Source of the DNA: Christensenellaceae bacterium | Lineage (GTDB): Bacteria; Bacillota; Clostridia; Christensenellales; Christensenellaceae | NCBI GenBank assembly: GCA_022846035.1 | Contig: AP025580.1 | Span: forward strand, 2,232,001 to 2,296,000 | Length of the DNA stretch: 64,000 nucleotides | Direction of reading: 5' to 3' | Part shown: in pieces, positions 1 through 8,536 of the stretch | Numbering within the stretch: position 1 is the first letter of the stretch | How the letters are laid out: each line of letters begins with the position of its first letter | Notes under the pieces: generated by a model | The model's input: the letters and a program-made list of their open reading frames with translations, nothing else | What the model was told of the DNA's origin: nothing | Database searches by the model: none | Translations under genes and position numbers: made by a program

Positions 1-9
1 TCGGTCCGG

Positions 10-18
10 TGGTATAAT
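10..18 (+). promoter_or_regulatory. Extended -10 promoter of the DUF815 gene
   Basis: The bases read TGGTATAAT, a TGn extended -10 hexamer. It is followed by about 18 nt of leader and a GGAGGG ribosome binding site at about 36-41, then ATG at 52. The -35 region lies off the window edge, so it cannot be judged. Confidence 0.6.
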
Positions 19-51
19 TAGGGAAAAAATATACCGGAGGGAAAGTATCTT

Positions 52-1251
52 ATGACTATTCTTGCAGGTTTGACATTAAAATTACGTTCTCTTACTATTT
101 TCCGCGCTCTTCTCAGAGATGAGGTCTTTGCGGCATTTATGGATTTGGCGGACGCAGACGGACAGAATGCTCCTGCCCATAGCGTTTCATGTTATGCGGC
201 GTTTGCAGCAAAGCTTTACCGGCATACGTCTGATTTTGGCGATTATGTCCTGCAGGCGGCTCTAAACGATGAAAATCTTTACATGCTGCGGCGTGCACAA
301 GGCTGGCCGGTGGATGAATATATCGAGAAAAGCCTGCTAAACGAGCTTGCCATCTTGGAGCAGCTCAGCAAGGTTCCCAGCGCGGAAATCAAAAGTAAAA
401 TCGCCTACGATGGTCCGCTCGCGGACTGGTCGAATACGCCGCATGATTTCGCAGGCGCATACCGTGCGTATATCGACGCAATTCCCACAAACGGCTACGG
501 CGTTTTTTCCAGGCACCATATCTTTACGATTGCCGGTCACAAGCTCGTTCCCGTACTTCATCCCGATGAAACGACGCTCGCGCAGCTAAGCGGATATGAA
601 TATGAACGCCGGTGCGTCTTGGATAATACGCTCGCTCTTTTAGACGGCAAACCCGCCGCCAATGTTCTCCTGTACGGAGACAGCGGTACAGGGAAATCTT
701 CTACCGTCAAGGCTGTGGCCAATGAATTGGCGCCGCGCGGCCTGCGGCTTATTGAAATTAAGAAAAACCAGCTGCGGGAGATTCCCGCGCTGATGGACAG
801 TCTCGGTAAAAACCCGCTTAAGTTTATTCTTTTTATCGACGACCTCTCCTTTACCAAGGACGACGATGATTTCGGCGCCTTAAAAGCAATCCTTGAGGGT
901 TCCGTTTCCGCGCGCACCAAAAACCTTGCCGTATATGCGACCAGCAACCGCCGCCACCTTGTACGGGAAAGCTTTTCCGACCGCGAGGGAGACGAGGTAC
1001 ATGCAAACGACACCGTGCAGCAGCTCACATCCCTTTCAGACCGTTTCGGGCTGACCATCACTTTCTGGCGCCCAAACCGCGAACAATACCTGGCCATCAT
1101 AGAGCATCTCGCAGGCTTTTACGGCGTGGATGCAGACCTGAGCGAGCTCTTCCGCCAAGCGGAAATCTACGCGCTTGAACGCGGTGGCCGATCGCCGCGT
1201 GTCGCCAAGCAATTTTTGGAGCAAATACAGTCCATCGGCCTCGGAACATAA
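52..1251 (+). CDS. DUF815 family AAA-type ATP-binding protein
   Basis: A 399-residue ATPase of the DUF815 family (COG2607 type), an uncharacterised AAA+ group whose role is unknown. Residues 1-170 form a variable helical N-terminal part. A Walker A motif GDSGTGKSS lies at about 209-217 and a Walker B strand ending in IDD at about 263-266. A sensor-like ATSNRRH stretch and the motif SLSDRFGL follow. The length is usual for the family. The start is ATG at 52, preceded by GGAGGG at a good distance. The gene stands alone and ends in a strong hairpin terminator. The family assignment is firm; no function can be given beyond nucleotide-dependent remodelling or loading of an unknown partner. Confidence 0.9.
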   Translation: MTILAGLTLKLRSLTIFRALLRDEVFAAFMDLADADGQNAPAHSVSCYAAFAAKLYRHTSDFGDYVLQAALNDENLYMLRRAQGWPVDEYIEKSLLNELAILEQLSKVPSAEIKSKIAYDGPLADWSNTPHDFAGAYRAYIDAIPTNGYGVFSRHHIFTIAGHKLVPVLHPDETTLAQLSGYEYERRCVLDNTLALLDGKPAANVLLYGDSGTGKSSTVKAVANELAPRGLRLIEIKKNQLREIPALMDSLGKNPLKFILFIDDLSFTKDDDDFGALKAILEGSVSARTKNLAVYATSNRRHLVRESFSDREGDEVHANDTVQQLTSLSDRFGLTITFWRPNREQYLAIIEHLAGFYGVDADLSELFRQAEIYALERGGRSPRVAKQFLEQIQSIGLGT

Positions 1252-1287
1252 GAAAAATATACCGTTCTATTTGTTGTAGTACAGTTT

Positions 1288-1316
1288 TAAAAACCGCTTT
1301 GGTAAGCGGTTTTTTT
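1288..1316. terminator. Bidirectional intrinsic terminator
   Basis: A hairpin with arms AAAACCGCTT and AAGCGGTTTT and a short loop is followed by a T-run on the plus strand and a shorter one on the minus strand. It separates the converging DUF815 and radical SAM genes. Confidence 0.85.
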
Positions 1317-1319
1317 CTT

Positions 1320-2228
1320 TTATTCTCTGAATACCCCCGTCAGGTCAAACGGCGGAACGAAACTCTCTTCCGCCGCGCCGCTTTCCTGCAAAAAGCCGTT
1401 TTCCACACCCAGCGCAAGCGCGTACTCCACAAGCTCGGCGTATTCGTTTTCCCTCACGCCTGTTTGTAATTCCTCCGGCAGTTCATCCATTCTCACCGGC
1501 GTATACTGACTCATTAAACTGATGTAAATTTGATCGCCGTAAGTCTCGTATAGATACCTGATAACATCCTTACCCTCGCTTGTATGCCCAGGCAGAAGTA
1601 AATAACGTACAATGACGCCCTGTTGCATGATTCCCTGCCCATCAAAGACAGCCCCGCCTTTCTGCCGCACCATTTCTGCAAGCGCGGCCTTGGCCACGTC
1701 TATATAATCGCCGGCATGGGAATACTTTTGCGCGCTTTGCCTATCCATATATTTGAAATCCGTCAGGTAAATATCGATCAGGCCGCGCTGCATACGCAGT
1801 GTCTCTACGGCCTCGTATCCGCTGCCGTTATGCACAATCGGAACATGCAGGCCTCTTTCCCTTGCCATATGCAAGGCACAGACGATTTGCGGCGTATAAT
1901 GCGTGGGCGTAACCAGGTTGATGTTATGCGCCCCCTGCGCCTCAAGCTCCAGAAATATTTCCGCCAGTCTTTCCACCGTAATTTCCGCTCCGGCCTGTCC
2001 TCTGCTGATTTGCGCGTTCTGGCAGTACACGCAATGAAGCGGGCAATAGGAAAAAAATACCGTACCCGAGCCCCGCTCTCCCGAGATACACGGTTCTTCC
2101 CAGTAATGAAGCGCAGCCCGCGCAACTTTCAGCCGTTCGCCCGCCCCGCATATTCCTTTTTCGCCATTTATCCTGTCCGCACCGCATCTGCGTGGGCAAA
2201 GCAAGCACTTTTTCAACAATTCTTCCAT
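1320..2228 (-). CDS. Radical SAM protein, PflA-like (COG1313)
   Basis: A 302-residue radical S-adenosylmethionine enzyme related to glycyl-radical activating enzymes. The iron-sulfur motif CxxxCxxC is at Cys62, Cys66 and Cys69. Four more cysteines near the N-terminus (8, 11, 15, 27) form the second cluster seen in this subfamily. Its target is unknown; no glycyl radical enzyme is nearby. A longer frame begins at a GTG at 2267, but that has no ribosome binding site. The ATG at 2228 has an extended -10 box ending 7 nt upstream, so the message is probably leaderless and starts at this ATG. Family assignment is good; substrate is not inferable. Confidence 0.85.
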   Translation of the reverse strand: MEELLKKCLLCPRRCGADRINGEKGICGAGERLKVARAALHYWEEPCISGERGSGTVFFSYCPLHCVYCQNAQISRGQAGAEITVERLAEIFLELEAQGAHNINLVTPTHYTPQIVCALHMARERGLHVPIVHNGSGYEAVETLRMQRGLIDIYLTDFKYMDRQSAQKYSHAGDYIDVAKAALAEMVRQKGGAVFDGQGIMQQGVIVRYLLLPGHTSEGKDVIRYLYETYGDQIYISLMSQYTPVRMDELPEELQTGVRENEYAELVEYALALGVENGFLQESGAAEESFVPPFDLTGVFRE

Positions 2229-2235
2229 AGCCAAT

Positions 2236-2244
2236 ATTATATCA
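2236..2244 (-). promoter_or_regulatory. Extended -10 box 7 nt before the radical SAM start codon
   Basis: Read on the minus strand the bases are TGATATAAT, a TGn extended -10. Only 7 nt separate it from the ATG at 2228, which places the expected transcription start on or next to the A of the start codon. No Shine-Dalgarno sequence lies between. Confidence 0.55.
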
Positions 2245-2273
2245 CTTTTCCTGCTTTCTTCATCCACGAACTA

Positions 2274-2282
2274 TGGTATAAT
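2274..2282 (+). promoter_or_regulatory. Extended -10 promoter of the NSS transporter gene
   Basis: TGGTATAAT on the plus strand, about 48 nt upstream of the ATG at 2331. No clear -35 hexamer is visible. The divergent radical SAM promoter lies about 30 bp away, so the two genes share a short control region. Confidence 0.5.
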
Positions 2283-2330
2283 AAATGATGTTATTATGTA
2301 ATCATCAGAGAATTGTAGGGAGTATTTTTT

Positions 2331-3824
2331 ATGAAACGGGAAACTTGGGGATCTCGCTCTAACTTTATATTTGCCGCAGTAGGCAGCGCAGTCGGCCTGG
2401 GCAACGCATGGCGTTTTGCCGGACAGGTATACCAAAATGGCGGCGGCGCTTTTTTGCTGCCCTACATCATCGCAATCCTGGCGATCGGTATTCCGGTACT
2501 GATGATGGAGCTTGCCATCGGGAAAAAGTATAGGTTGGGCGCGCCTTCCGCCTTTGCCGCCATGAATAAAAAGTTTGAATGGATCGGCTGGGCGGGCGTA
2601 ATCATCGCTTTTGTCGTCGCCGCCTATTATTCTGTTTTGGTCGCATGGGTTGTCAATTATATTTTCGCTTCCTTTACCATGGCGTGGGGAGGCGATCCTG
2701 CCGGTTTCTTCAACAACACCGTCCTCAATGCTTCAGGCAGCCCCGGCACGTTAGGCGGATTTTCCATTCCCGTACTGATCGGCCTCATTATCACTTGGGT
2801 CGTCGTCATTCTGAGTATGCGCAAAGGCGTTGAAAAAATGGCCCGGCTCGTCAAGTGGATCGTTATCATTCCCGTTATTTTACTTGTTATTATGTGCGTA
2901 CAGGCGGTCAATATGCCAGGCGCGGTGGAAGGAATCCGTTATTATATCACGCCGGATTGGTCCGCACTGGCAAACGCCGACGTGTGGCGCGCCGCTTTCG
3001 GCCAAGTGGCCTACAGTATGAGTATCCTCTTTGCCCTGATGGTCACCTACGGAAGCTTTCTCGACAAAAAAAGCGACATTCCTAAGGACAGCCTTGTCAT
3101 CGGGCTTTCCGATATGGGCATCAGCCTGCTTGCGGGATTTGTCGTATTCTCTACCCTCGGATACCTTTCTTTCCAGAGCGGCACGCCCATCGCAGACATG
3201 AACTACCAGGGCGTGATGCTTGCCTTTGTCACCTATCCCCAGGCATTGTCGGTGTTCCCCGGCGGACATATGGTAGGCGTGATTTTCTCGCTGATGTTTT
3301 TTATCATGCTTTTTGCGCTCGCCATCGACTCCCTGTTTTCCATTGTGCAGGCGGTTTCGACCGCCGTTTCGGACAAATTCAGCTTAAAGCCGCGCAAGGC
3401 CCTTTACGGAACATGTCTCGCCTGCTTTGCCTTGGCGTTGCTTTTTGCGACCAAGGCAGGACTTTATTGGCTGGATATTGTCGACCATTTTGTCAATGAA
3501 GGCAATCTGCTTTTTATGGGGATCTTCGAGGCTATCGCCGTCGGCTGGATCGTCGGCGCGGAGCCGTTGCGGAAGTTCATCAACTCCACCGCCTCCAAAA
3601 AGATCGGCAAATGGTGGAATTTTGTCATTAAATACGCCTGCCCCGCTGTATTCCTCTTTTTGGCGGCAAGTTTCCTTTACTCCAATATCGTATCGCCGTA
3701 CGGCGGTTATGAACAGCAATACCTGATGGTCGGCGGTTGGGCGCTTATCATCGTAACTTTCGTTCTCGCCCTGATCATTCCCCGCCTTACGCGTAAACAA
3801 AAGCCTACCGGAGTTAAGCAATGA
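2331..3824 (+). CDS. Sodium-dependent transporter, neurotransmitter:sodium symporter (NSS) family
   Basis: A 497-residue integral membrane protein of the NSS/SNF family (LeuT fold), which imports amino acids or related amines with sodium. The hallmark first membrane segment is present near the N-terminus: WGSRSNFIFA followed by AVGLGNAWRF, where unwound TM1 binds substrate and sodium. Eleven to twelve hydrophobic segments follow. Length is typical of bacterial members. AGGGAG precedes the ATG by 7 nt. The next gene overlaps the stop by 4 bp, so the two are translationally coupled. The amino acid carried cannot be read from sequence; a catabolic or osmotic amino acid is likely. Confidence 0.92.
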   Translation: MKRETWGSRSNFIFAAVGSAVGLGNAWRFAGQVYQNGGGAFLLPYIIAILAIGIPVLMMELAIGKKYRLGAPSAFAAMNKKFEWIGWAGVIIAFVVAAYYSVLVAWVVNYIFASFTMAWGGDPAGFFNNTVLNASGSPGTLGGFSIPVLIGLIITWVVVILSMRKGVEKMARLVKWIVIIPVILLVIMCVQAVNMPGAVEGIRYYITPDWSALANADVWRAAFGQVAYSMSILFALMVTYGSFLDKKSDIPKDSLVIGLSDMGISLLAGFVVFSTLGYLSFQSGTPIADMNYQGVMLAFVTYPQALSVFPGGHMVGVIFSLMFFIMLFALAIDSLFSIVQAVSTAVSDKFSLKPRKALYGTCLACFALALLFATKAGLYWLDIVDHFVNEGNLLFMGIFEAIAVGWIVGAEPLRKFINSTASKKIGKWWNFVIKYACPAVFLFLAASFLYSNIVSPYGGYEQQYLMVGGWALIIVTFVLALIIPRLTRKQKPTGVKQ

Positions 3825-4324
3825 AAATTTTGCAAATTGTGCTGCTCTGCGTAACGGCAGCCCTCGCCGTGCAGGTTATCGTTTACGCGGCAAAGCATGA
3901 TTGCGTCAAGCAAATAGACTGGACCGAGCCTTTCACTCTCCGTTATCCGCGCCTTTTTCTCTGGATCGCGGTCGTATTCTTCGCTGCCATTGGTTTTATA
4001 CTTCTTAATATGGTTATTTGGCAGGATTTGCGTCCGTTTGCCGTCATCCTACTCGCCGTACTCGCGTCGTGCAGTCTTCCGGCGCTCCTGCTATCACTGC
4101 GGTGGAAAATCTCCGTTGAGGAAGAATACATTGTCCATACGCCCATCCTGGGGGGAAGAAAGCAGATTTACTACAAGGATATTTGCCTCGTGACCGTTAC
4201 TCCAAAGGTGGTCGTTCTTAAAACAACGCTCAAGGAAATCAAGTTTATTGCGGGCGTATATTATATGGAAGATTTTTTATTCCGCTTACGCGAAAACGGA
4301 GTGGACATTCACCGGATTTTGTAA
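3821..4324 (+). CDS. Small membrane protein of unknown function, coupled to the NSS transporter
   Basis: A 167-residue protein I do not recognise. It begins with a hydrophobic helix (residues 1-22), has two more membrane segments (about 46-66 and 70-90), and ends in an 80-residue soluble part rich in beta strands with a motif like EEYIVHTPILGG. The soluble part resembles small membrane-anchored PH-like domains, but this is only an impression. Its ATG overlaps the stop of the transporter by 4 bp, which argues for a joint job, perhaps as accessory subunit. A hairpin terminator overlaps its end. Confidence 0.75.
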   Translation: MKILQIVLLCVTAALAVQVIVYAAKHDCVKQIDWTEPFTLRYPRLFLWIAVVFFAAIGFILLNMVIWQDLRPFAVILLAVLASCSLPALLLSLRWKISVEEEYIVHTPILGGRKQIYYKDICLVTVTPKVVVLKTTLKEIKFIAGVYYMEDFLFRLRENGVDIHRIL

Positions 4325-4352
4325 AGCGCGCCCTTACCGGTCGCGCTTTTTG
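4323..4352. terminator. Bidirectional terminator overlapping two gene ends
   Basis: Perfect 8-bp arms AAAGCGCG and CGCGCTTT enclose an 11-nt loop and are followed by T on the plus strand. The hairpin overlaps the stop codon of the plus-strand gene and the last codons of the converging DUF2812 gene. Confidence 0.8.
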
Positions 4353-4879
4353 TATATCTTTCGCATGAATATTCCAAGCGCCGCCGTCAGCGCGGCAAGG
4401 ATCACAATGGAAATGAGTCCGTCTGCCCAGTCACTTAAGTTTTGCGGTTTCACTAAAACAGCATAGCACACGGCAATCACGGCGATCGCCACCACCATCA
4501 GAGCAATCAGGCATTTAAAAACCAGCAAGATATTTCCGCTTCGCTTTTCCCTGCTGGCCAAATCGGTAAAAGCTTCCGGACGCTGGTCTGTATACTCTTT
4601 CCGCCAGACATACAGGCTCGCCATTTTCCCTACTAACTCCCATCCGAAAGCCTCGTATATTTTTTTATAATCCTGGGCGCTCAGGGCATGCAAGTCTACC
4701 ACATAACGATATTTTTTAGGCTGCGTTTTATGGAATACCATTCGAAAGGAATCCCTTTGCCTGATTTTATCGACGTTCCATCCCTCTGCCGCCATTTTTT
4801 CCATATAATTTTCAAAATCGACTGGCGCGGCATATTTATACGGCAGCCACCACCGCGCCATTGTATCTCCATTTTTCAT
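4334..4879 (-). CDS. DUF2812 domain membrane protein
   Basis: A 181-residue protein. The N-terminal 110 residues match the DUF2812 pattern: a W-rich beginning, then YRYVVDL and FGWELVGKMASLYVWRK. Two membrane helices follow at about 128-152 and 156-174, with a basic C-terminus. DUF2812 genes commonly sit next to PadR-type regulators, as here: its ATG overlaps the stop of the upstream padR gene by 4 bp. The regulator therefore probably controls this membrane protein and itself. Function of the domain is unknown; some relatives are linked to cell-envelope or antimicrobial stress. Confidence 0.85.
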   Translation of the reverse strand: MKNGDTMARWWLPYKYAAPVDFENYMEKMAAEGWNVDKIRQRDSFRMVFHKTQPKKYRYVVDLHALSAQDYKKIYEAFGWELVGKMASLYVWRKEYTDQRPEAFTDLASREKRSGNILLVFKCLIALMVVAIAVIAVCYAVLVKPQNLSDWADGLISIVILAALTAALGIFMRKIYKKRDR

Positions 4880-5193
4880 AACAGCACCTCCGCAACTTTC
4901 GCCATTTCTTTGATCCGAGCGGCTTCTTCCTGAAGGATCGCAAGGCCGGTCTCGGTGATTCTGTATTTTTTCTGCCGGTTGATCTCTTGCGTGGCGACGA
5001 TCAGCCCATCCCTTACCAATTTCGAGATACTCTGATAGATCGTCCCCGCTCCCAAGACGATACGCCCGCCTGTGAGCTTCTCTACGTCTTGCATGATTCC
5101 GTAACCATGCCGCTCTCCACGCAGGGAAAATAAGATATAAAACATTGTCTCGCTCATGGGAATATACCGTTTTCTTGCACTTTTTAAATCCAT
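4876..5193 (-). CDS. PadR family transcriptional regulator
   Basis: A 105-residue winged-helix repressor of the short PadR type. Residues 13-90 carry the motif: a helix with MFYILFSL, then GYGIM, GAGTIYQSISKL as the recognition helix, and a wing with RQKKYRITETG. The long C-terminal helix seen in PadR-s1 proteins is short, as is usual for subfamily 2. The start at 5193 is supported by AGGAG about 8 nt upstream; an internal Met13 has no such site. A pair of palindromes over its own promoter suggests autoregulation. It overlaps the DUF2812 gene by 4 bp. Confidence 0.92.
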   Translation of the reverse strand: MDLKSARKRYIPMSETMFYILFSLRGERHGYGIMQDVEKLTGGRIVLGAGTIYQSISKLVRDGLIVATQEINRQKKYRITETGLAILQEEAARIKEMAKVAEVLL

Positions 5194-5216
5194 ACCGCCG
5201 CTCCTATCTCATCGCG

Positions 5217-5260
5217 ATATATCACATCGTGATATAATTATATATCATGGTGTGATATAT
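5217..5260 (-). promoter_or_regulatory. Twin palindromic operator over the padR promoter
   Basis: Two 20-bp blocks, 5217-5236 and 5241-5260, are inverted copies of each other with two mismatches. Each is also palindromic in itself: TATCAC-ATC-GTGATA and TATCA-TGGTG-TGATA. A TATAAT -10 hexamer for the minus strand lies between them. This is the layout expected for repression by a PadR dimer pair; the TATCA/TGATA half-sites are inferred to be its binding sites. Confidence 0.7.
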
Positions 5261-5265
5261 GTCAA

Positions 5266-5302
5266 CAAAAAAACAACCGCGAATTTTCGCGGTTGTTTTT
5301 TA
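5266..5302 (-). terminator. Intrinsic terminator after gadC
   Basis: A 13-bp stem with arms AAACAACCGCGAA and its complement and a 3-nt loop, followed on the minus strand by a T-run. It lies directly after the gadC stop codon and before the padR promoter region. Confidence 0.85.
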
Positions 5303-5316
5303 TTCAATATTCTATG

Positions 5317-6885
5317 CTATTTTTTAGGGGTCGTTCCTTTCACATCACCCGCCGGTGCCGACGCATTGCCTGCCGTTCCGGTCGCCTGTGCAGCTGTTGT
5401 GTTCGGGGTTGCCTGCTGCGCATCCGTATCCGTCACCGATGGCATTTTCACGCCCGGTGGAAGTGGATTTTTCTTTCTCATAAAGTGATATATGATAAAC
5501 GGTATAAATACCACTACGACAAAGCTTATGATCAGTATCGTCAGATACTCCGTGGATGCATTCGCGCCCGTGAGCTGCGACGGTGGAACAAAGGAGATCA
5601 CCAATGCGAAGACCGACATAATCAGTCCTACAATAGCCATCAGCAGCTTAACCGGTTTCTTCTTCGAGATTTCGAACGCTCTCGGCAGGTCACTGTGCTT
5701 TCTTGCCAGCTTGATATAAGCGAGGAAGAAAATGATGTAACCCACGATGTAGATAATAACCGTCAGCGAGATTGCCGTGAAGAACGAGACGTTGCTTCCG
5801 CCGCCGCCGAATGTCAGGACTGCCGCCCAGATCGTTACGATCACGCCCTGCAAGAGCAGGAACTTTGTCGGGACGCCGTGTTTATTCGTCTCGGAGAGTT
5901 TTTTCGGAAGTAGGCCGTTTTTGCCCGCTTCCAGCATGCCCCAGGACGGACCAACCACCCATGCGGATACTTCTGCGATAACGCCGACAGCGATCAGGAT
6001 CGCGATGACGCTTACTATCCAGTCCATACCGCTTCCGAAGTGGTGTACCAGACCCTCAAAGCCCTGGATAACGCCTGTAGAAAGACCCAGTTGGCTTTCC
6101 GGTACGACTGCCGCAATGGACGTGCCGCCGATTGTGTTGAGGATAATCGCCAGTATAACCAGTATGATAATTGCCAGAGGGTAATCCTTTTTTACGTTTT
6201 TCATTTCATTGGCGTGCGTCGCAGACGCTTCAATACCGGCATAAGCTAAGATGAAAGATACAAACACAACCAGTGTATTGAGTTTTGTGAAATCCGGAAT
6301 CAACGCCTTTGCGTCAAGCGGTACAAGGCTCTTGCCGCCTGTTGTAAAGAAGCCGATTGCAAGGGCGAACAGTACGATCGCAGGGATCATGATACCAAAA
6401 ACAAAACCGATCTTTGAAATCTTTGCCGTAAGCTTCGTGCCCTTGAACTGCGAGAACGTCAGCGCCCAGAAGATCACCAGTACGCCTATGAATTTGATTA
6501 CCGGGTTTGAGTTTAGCGCGTCCCAGTGCAGTACATACGACAGAGCGCCAAGGATGAAGTAAATCATCGTTACAAAACCGACGGTAATCTGGAACCATTG
6601 GAAAAATATGTTTGCGAAACCCCATTTTTCACCAAGCATATTCCCTGACCAGGTATAAACGCCGCCGGTGTCCCAGCCTTTGACCGTCGCCATTTCGGCG
6701 GACGACATCGCTACGGGCAGAAACCAGAGAACGCCTGCCAGAATCAGGAAAAATACCAGTGAAAAACCGGAGGATGCAAACGTCGGATATTCGTAGACCG
6801 TCATGACCATAGAAGCCGTGATTGCGAAGAATCCGAACAATGTCAAATGCTTTTTACTTGAACCTGCATTTGCAACTGTTTTCAT
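5317..6885 (-). CDS. gadC: Glutamate:GABA antiporter-like amino acid permease
   Basis: A 522-residue membrane permease of the APC superfamily, glutamate:GABA antiporter type, with about twelve membrane helices. It exchanges external glutamate for GABA made by the decarboxylase encoded just upstream, removing cytoplasmic protons. The N-terminus HLTLFGFFAI followed by MTVYEYPTFA is typical of GadC. The C-terminal 45 residues are a hydrophilic Thr/Ala/Gly-rich tail; in Escherichia coli the tail plugs the channel at neutral pH, though this tail has no obvious likeness. The longest frame begins at 6951, but the ATG at 6885 follows a strong AGGAGGT site and is the true start. It is 137 bp after gadB on the same strand. 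Confidence 0.88.
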   Translation of the reverse strand: MKTVANAGSSKKHLTLFGFFAITASMVMTVYEYPTFASSGFSLVFFLILAGVLWFLPVAMSSAEMATVKGWDTGGVYTWSGNMLGEKWGFANIFFQWFQITVGFVTMIYFILGALSYVLHWDALNSNPVIKFIGVLVIFWALTFSQFKGTKLTAKISKIGFVFGIMIPAIVLFALAIGFFTTGGKSLVPLDAKALIPDFTKLNTLVVFVSFILAYAGIEASATHANEMKNVKKDYPLAIIILVILAIILNTIGGTSIAAVVPESQLGLSTGVIQGFEGLVHHFGSGMDWIVSVIAILIAVGVIAEVSAWVVGPSWGMLEAGKNGLLPKKLSETNKHGVPTKFLLLQGVIVTIWAAVLTFGGGGSNVSFFTAISLTVIIYIVGYIIFFLAYIKLARKHSDLPRAFEISKKKPVKLLMAIVGLIMSVFALVISFVPPSQLTGANASTEYLTILIISFVVVVFIPFIIYHFMRKKNPLPPGVKMPSVTDTDAQQATPNTTAAQATGTAGNASAPAGDVKGTTPKK

Positions 6886-6919
6886 GTCATTACCTCCTCT
6901 TTCTGCAAGAGACCGGCCC

Positions 6920-6953
6920 GTATGGCGGCCAAACGTTATCTTTGCCGCCATAC
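6920..6953 (-). other. Stable hairpin between gadB and gadC
   Basis: Perfect 10-bp arms GTATGGCGGC and GCCGCCATAC enclose a 14-nt loop. No T-run follows, so it is not a standard terminator. It may protect the upstream gadB message or separate translation levels of the two genes. Confidence 0.6.
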
Positions 6954-7022
6954 TGCCAGTTCGCTTACATTAACTTAATATATATCATCATGTCTTAGAT
7001 CAGCCTCATGGGCTGTCCAAAG

Positions 7023-8423
7023 TTAGTGTGTAAAGCCCTGCGCGCCCTTTTTCTCTTTCCCGGGTGCATCTGTCTGCGTGTTCTTCTCCAGGTATTCGAT
7101 CGCCATTTTCATATCTTCGATCAGGGAATCCGCCATATTGTAGGAGAGGTCCGCGCGTACTACATAACGCTGGATGACAACGTCCGTGAGGTCTGCCGGC
7201 AATGTATAAGCCGGAACCTGCCAGCCTTTCATTGCAAGACGGTCCGCCAGTTCATAAAGCGTCCACTTATGCGCCTTGGGATCTTTCAGTTTATAGCACA
7301 GCACCGGAATGTTGCTGCCGTCATTGTAAATTTCAAAAATACCAAATTTCTTGATCGCGTCAATGATATGCAGTCCAACGTCCCTTGTATGGCTCTGTAC
7401 CAGCTTCAGGCCCTCCATCCCGTAACGCAGGAAAATGTAATACTGGCCGATGATCTGGCTTCCCGAACGCGAGAAGTTGATCGCCATCGTGGGCTGCTCG
7501 CCGCCTAAATAGTTGACGTAGAAGATAAGCCGTTCCGGCAGATATTCTTTGCTCTTCCAGAGTACCCAGCCGATACCCGGATATACGAGGCCGTATTTAT
7601 GGCCGGATGTATTGATAGAATGAACATTTTTAAGACGGAAGTCCCATTCAAGCTTCGGATCTACAAACGGAGCGAACATACCACCGGAAGCGCCGTCTAC
7701 ATGGATGCCGATCGGCACCTTAGCCGTCTTGTTGTGTTTTTCGATGAGTTCGTCGAGTTTCTTGATGTCGTCAAACTTGCCCGTGTAAGTAATGCCGAGG
7801 ATACCAACTACGCCGATGGTATAATCGTCGACATAATCCATAACCTTATCCATGTTCATACTCATATGCTGCTCATCGAGCGGCACCAAACGCATTTCAA
7901 TATCCCAATAAACACAGAATTTTTCCCAGCAGACCTGGTAGCCGGAAGAAATAACGAGGTTCGGCTTTTTCGCGTTAATATCAATACCCGCTTTTTCCGC
8001 GAGATCACGCCAGCGGAACTTCATGGCCATACCACCGAGCATGCACGCTTCGGAAGAACCGACCGTGGATGTACCTATTGCTTCGCCTTCTTTTCCGTGC
8101 CAGATGCTTGCAATGATATTAACGCAACGGTTTTCCACTTCCGTCATCTGCGGATATTCGGATTTATCAATCGCGTTTACCGCAAGCGTTTCGCTCATCA
8201 GCTTTGTCGCTTCGGGTTCCATGTAGGTCTGGCAGAAAGTCGCCAAATTCTGGCGGGCGTTTCCTTCATCAATCAGTTCATCCTTGATCAAACGATAAGC
8301 TACCTCTGCCGGAACGGATTTTTCGTTCAGCGCGTTAACCGGCATGGCTTCATCCGCTTCAAATACAGCAAGGTTAGGAGATACGATTTTGTTTTTCTTT
8401 AATGGTTTATTTACATGCAACAT
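7023..8423 (-). CDS. gadB: Glutamate decarboxylase
   Basis: A 466-residue PLP-dependent enzyme that converts glutamate to GABA and CO2, consuming a proton. The PLP lysine is in the motif SGHKYG at Lys276, the same number as in the E. coli enzyme, and total length is the same. The preceding HVDGASGG motif carries the Asp that contacts the PLP ring. The protein ends in Phe-Thr-His; in E. coli a histidine near the end closes the active site at neutral pH, so a similar pH switch is possible. AGGAGTG precedes the ATG. Together with gadC it forms the glutamate-dependent acid resistance system. Confidence 0.95.
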   Translation of the reverse strand: MLHVNKPLKKNKIVSPNLAVFEADEAMPVNALNEKSVPAEVAYRLIKDELIDEGNARQNLATFCQTYMEPEATKLMSETLAVNAIDKSEYPQMTEVENRCVNIIASIWHGKEGEAIGTSTVGSSEACMLGGMAMKFRWRDLAEKAGIDINAKKPNLVISSGYQVCWEKFCVYWDIEMRLVPLDEQHMSMNMDKVMDYVDDYTIGVVGILGITYTGKFDDIKKLDELIEKHNKTAKVPIGIHVDGASGGMFAPFVDPKLEWDFRLKNVHSINTSGHKYGLVYPGIGWVLWKSKEYLPERLIFYVNYLGGEQPTMAINFSRSGSQIIGQYYIFLRYGMEGLKLVQSHTRDVGLHIIDAIKKFGIFEIYNDGSNIPVLCYKLKDPKAHKWTLYELADRLAMKGWQVPAYTLPADLTDVVIQRYVVRADLSYNMADSLIEDMKMAIEYLEKNTQTDAPGKEKKGAQGFTH

Positions 8424-8472
8424 AGTATTTCACTCCTTTAATAGATTTTGTGTTTTGTTGGATTGCTCATCG

Positions 8473-8536
8473 CGATTTGAACAATTAGAACATTGCATGC
8501 TACTTTTTTAAACTGTAGAATTCGATTTAAACAATT
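8473..8536. promoter_or_regulatory. Direct repeats upstream of gadB
   Basis: Two copies of a 14-bp sequence, CGATTTGAACAATT at 8473-8486 and CGATTTAAACAATT at 8523-8536, differ in one base and start exactly 50 bp apart, near five helical turns. A 6-bp inverted repeat (ATCTTA and TAAGAT, 8550-8572) follows. They lie in the 224-bp divergent region between gadB and the response regulator gene and are probable regulator sites. Confidence 0.55.

Noticed and set aside
558..1100. Long open frame antisense to the DUF815 gene
   Set aside because: It is a shadow of a codon-biased real gene, has no ribosome binding site and its translation is low-complexity Ser/Arg-rich.
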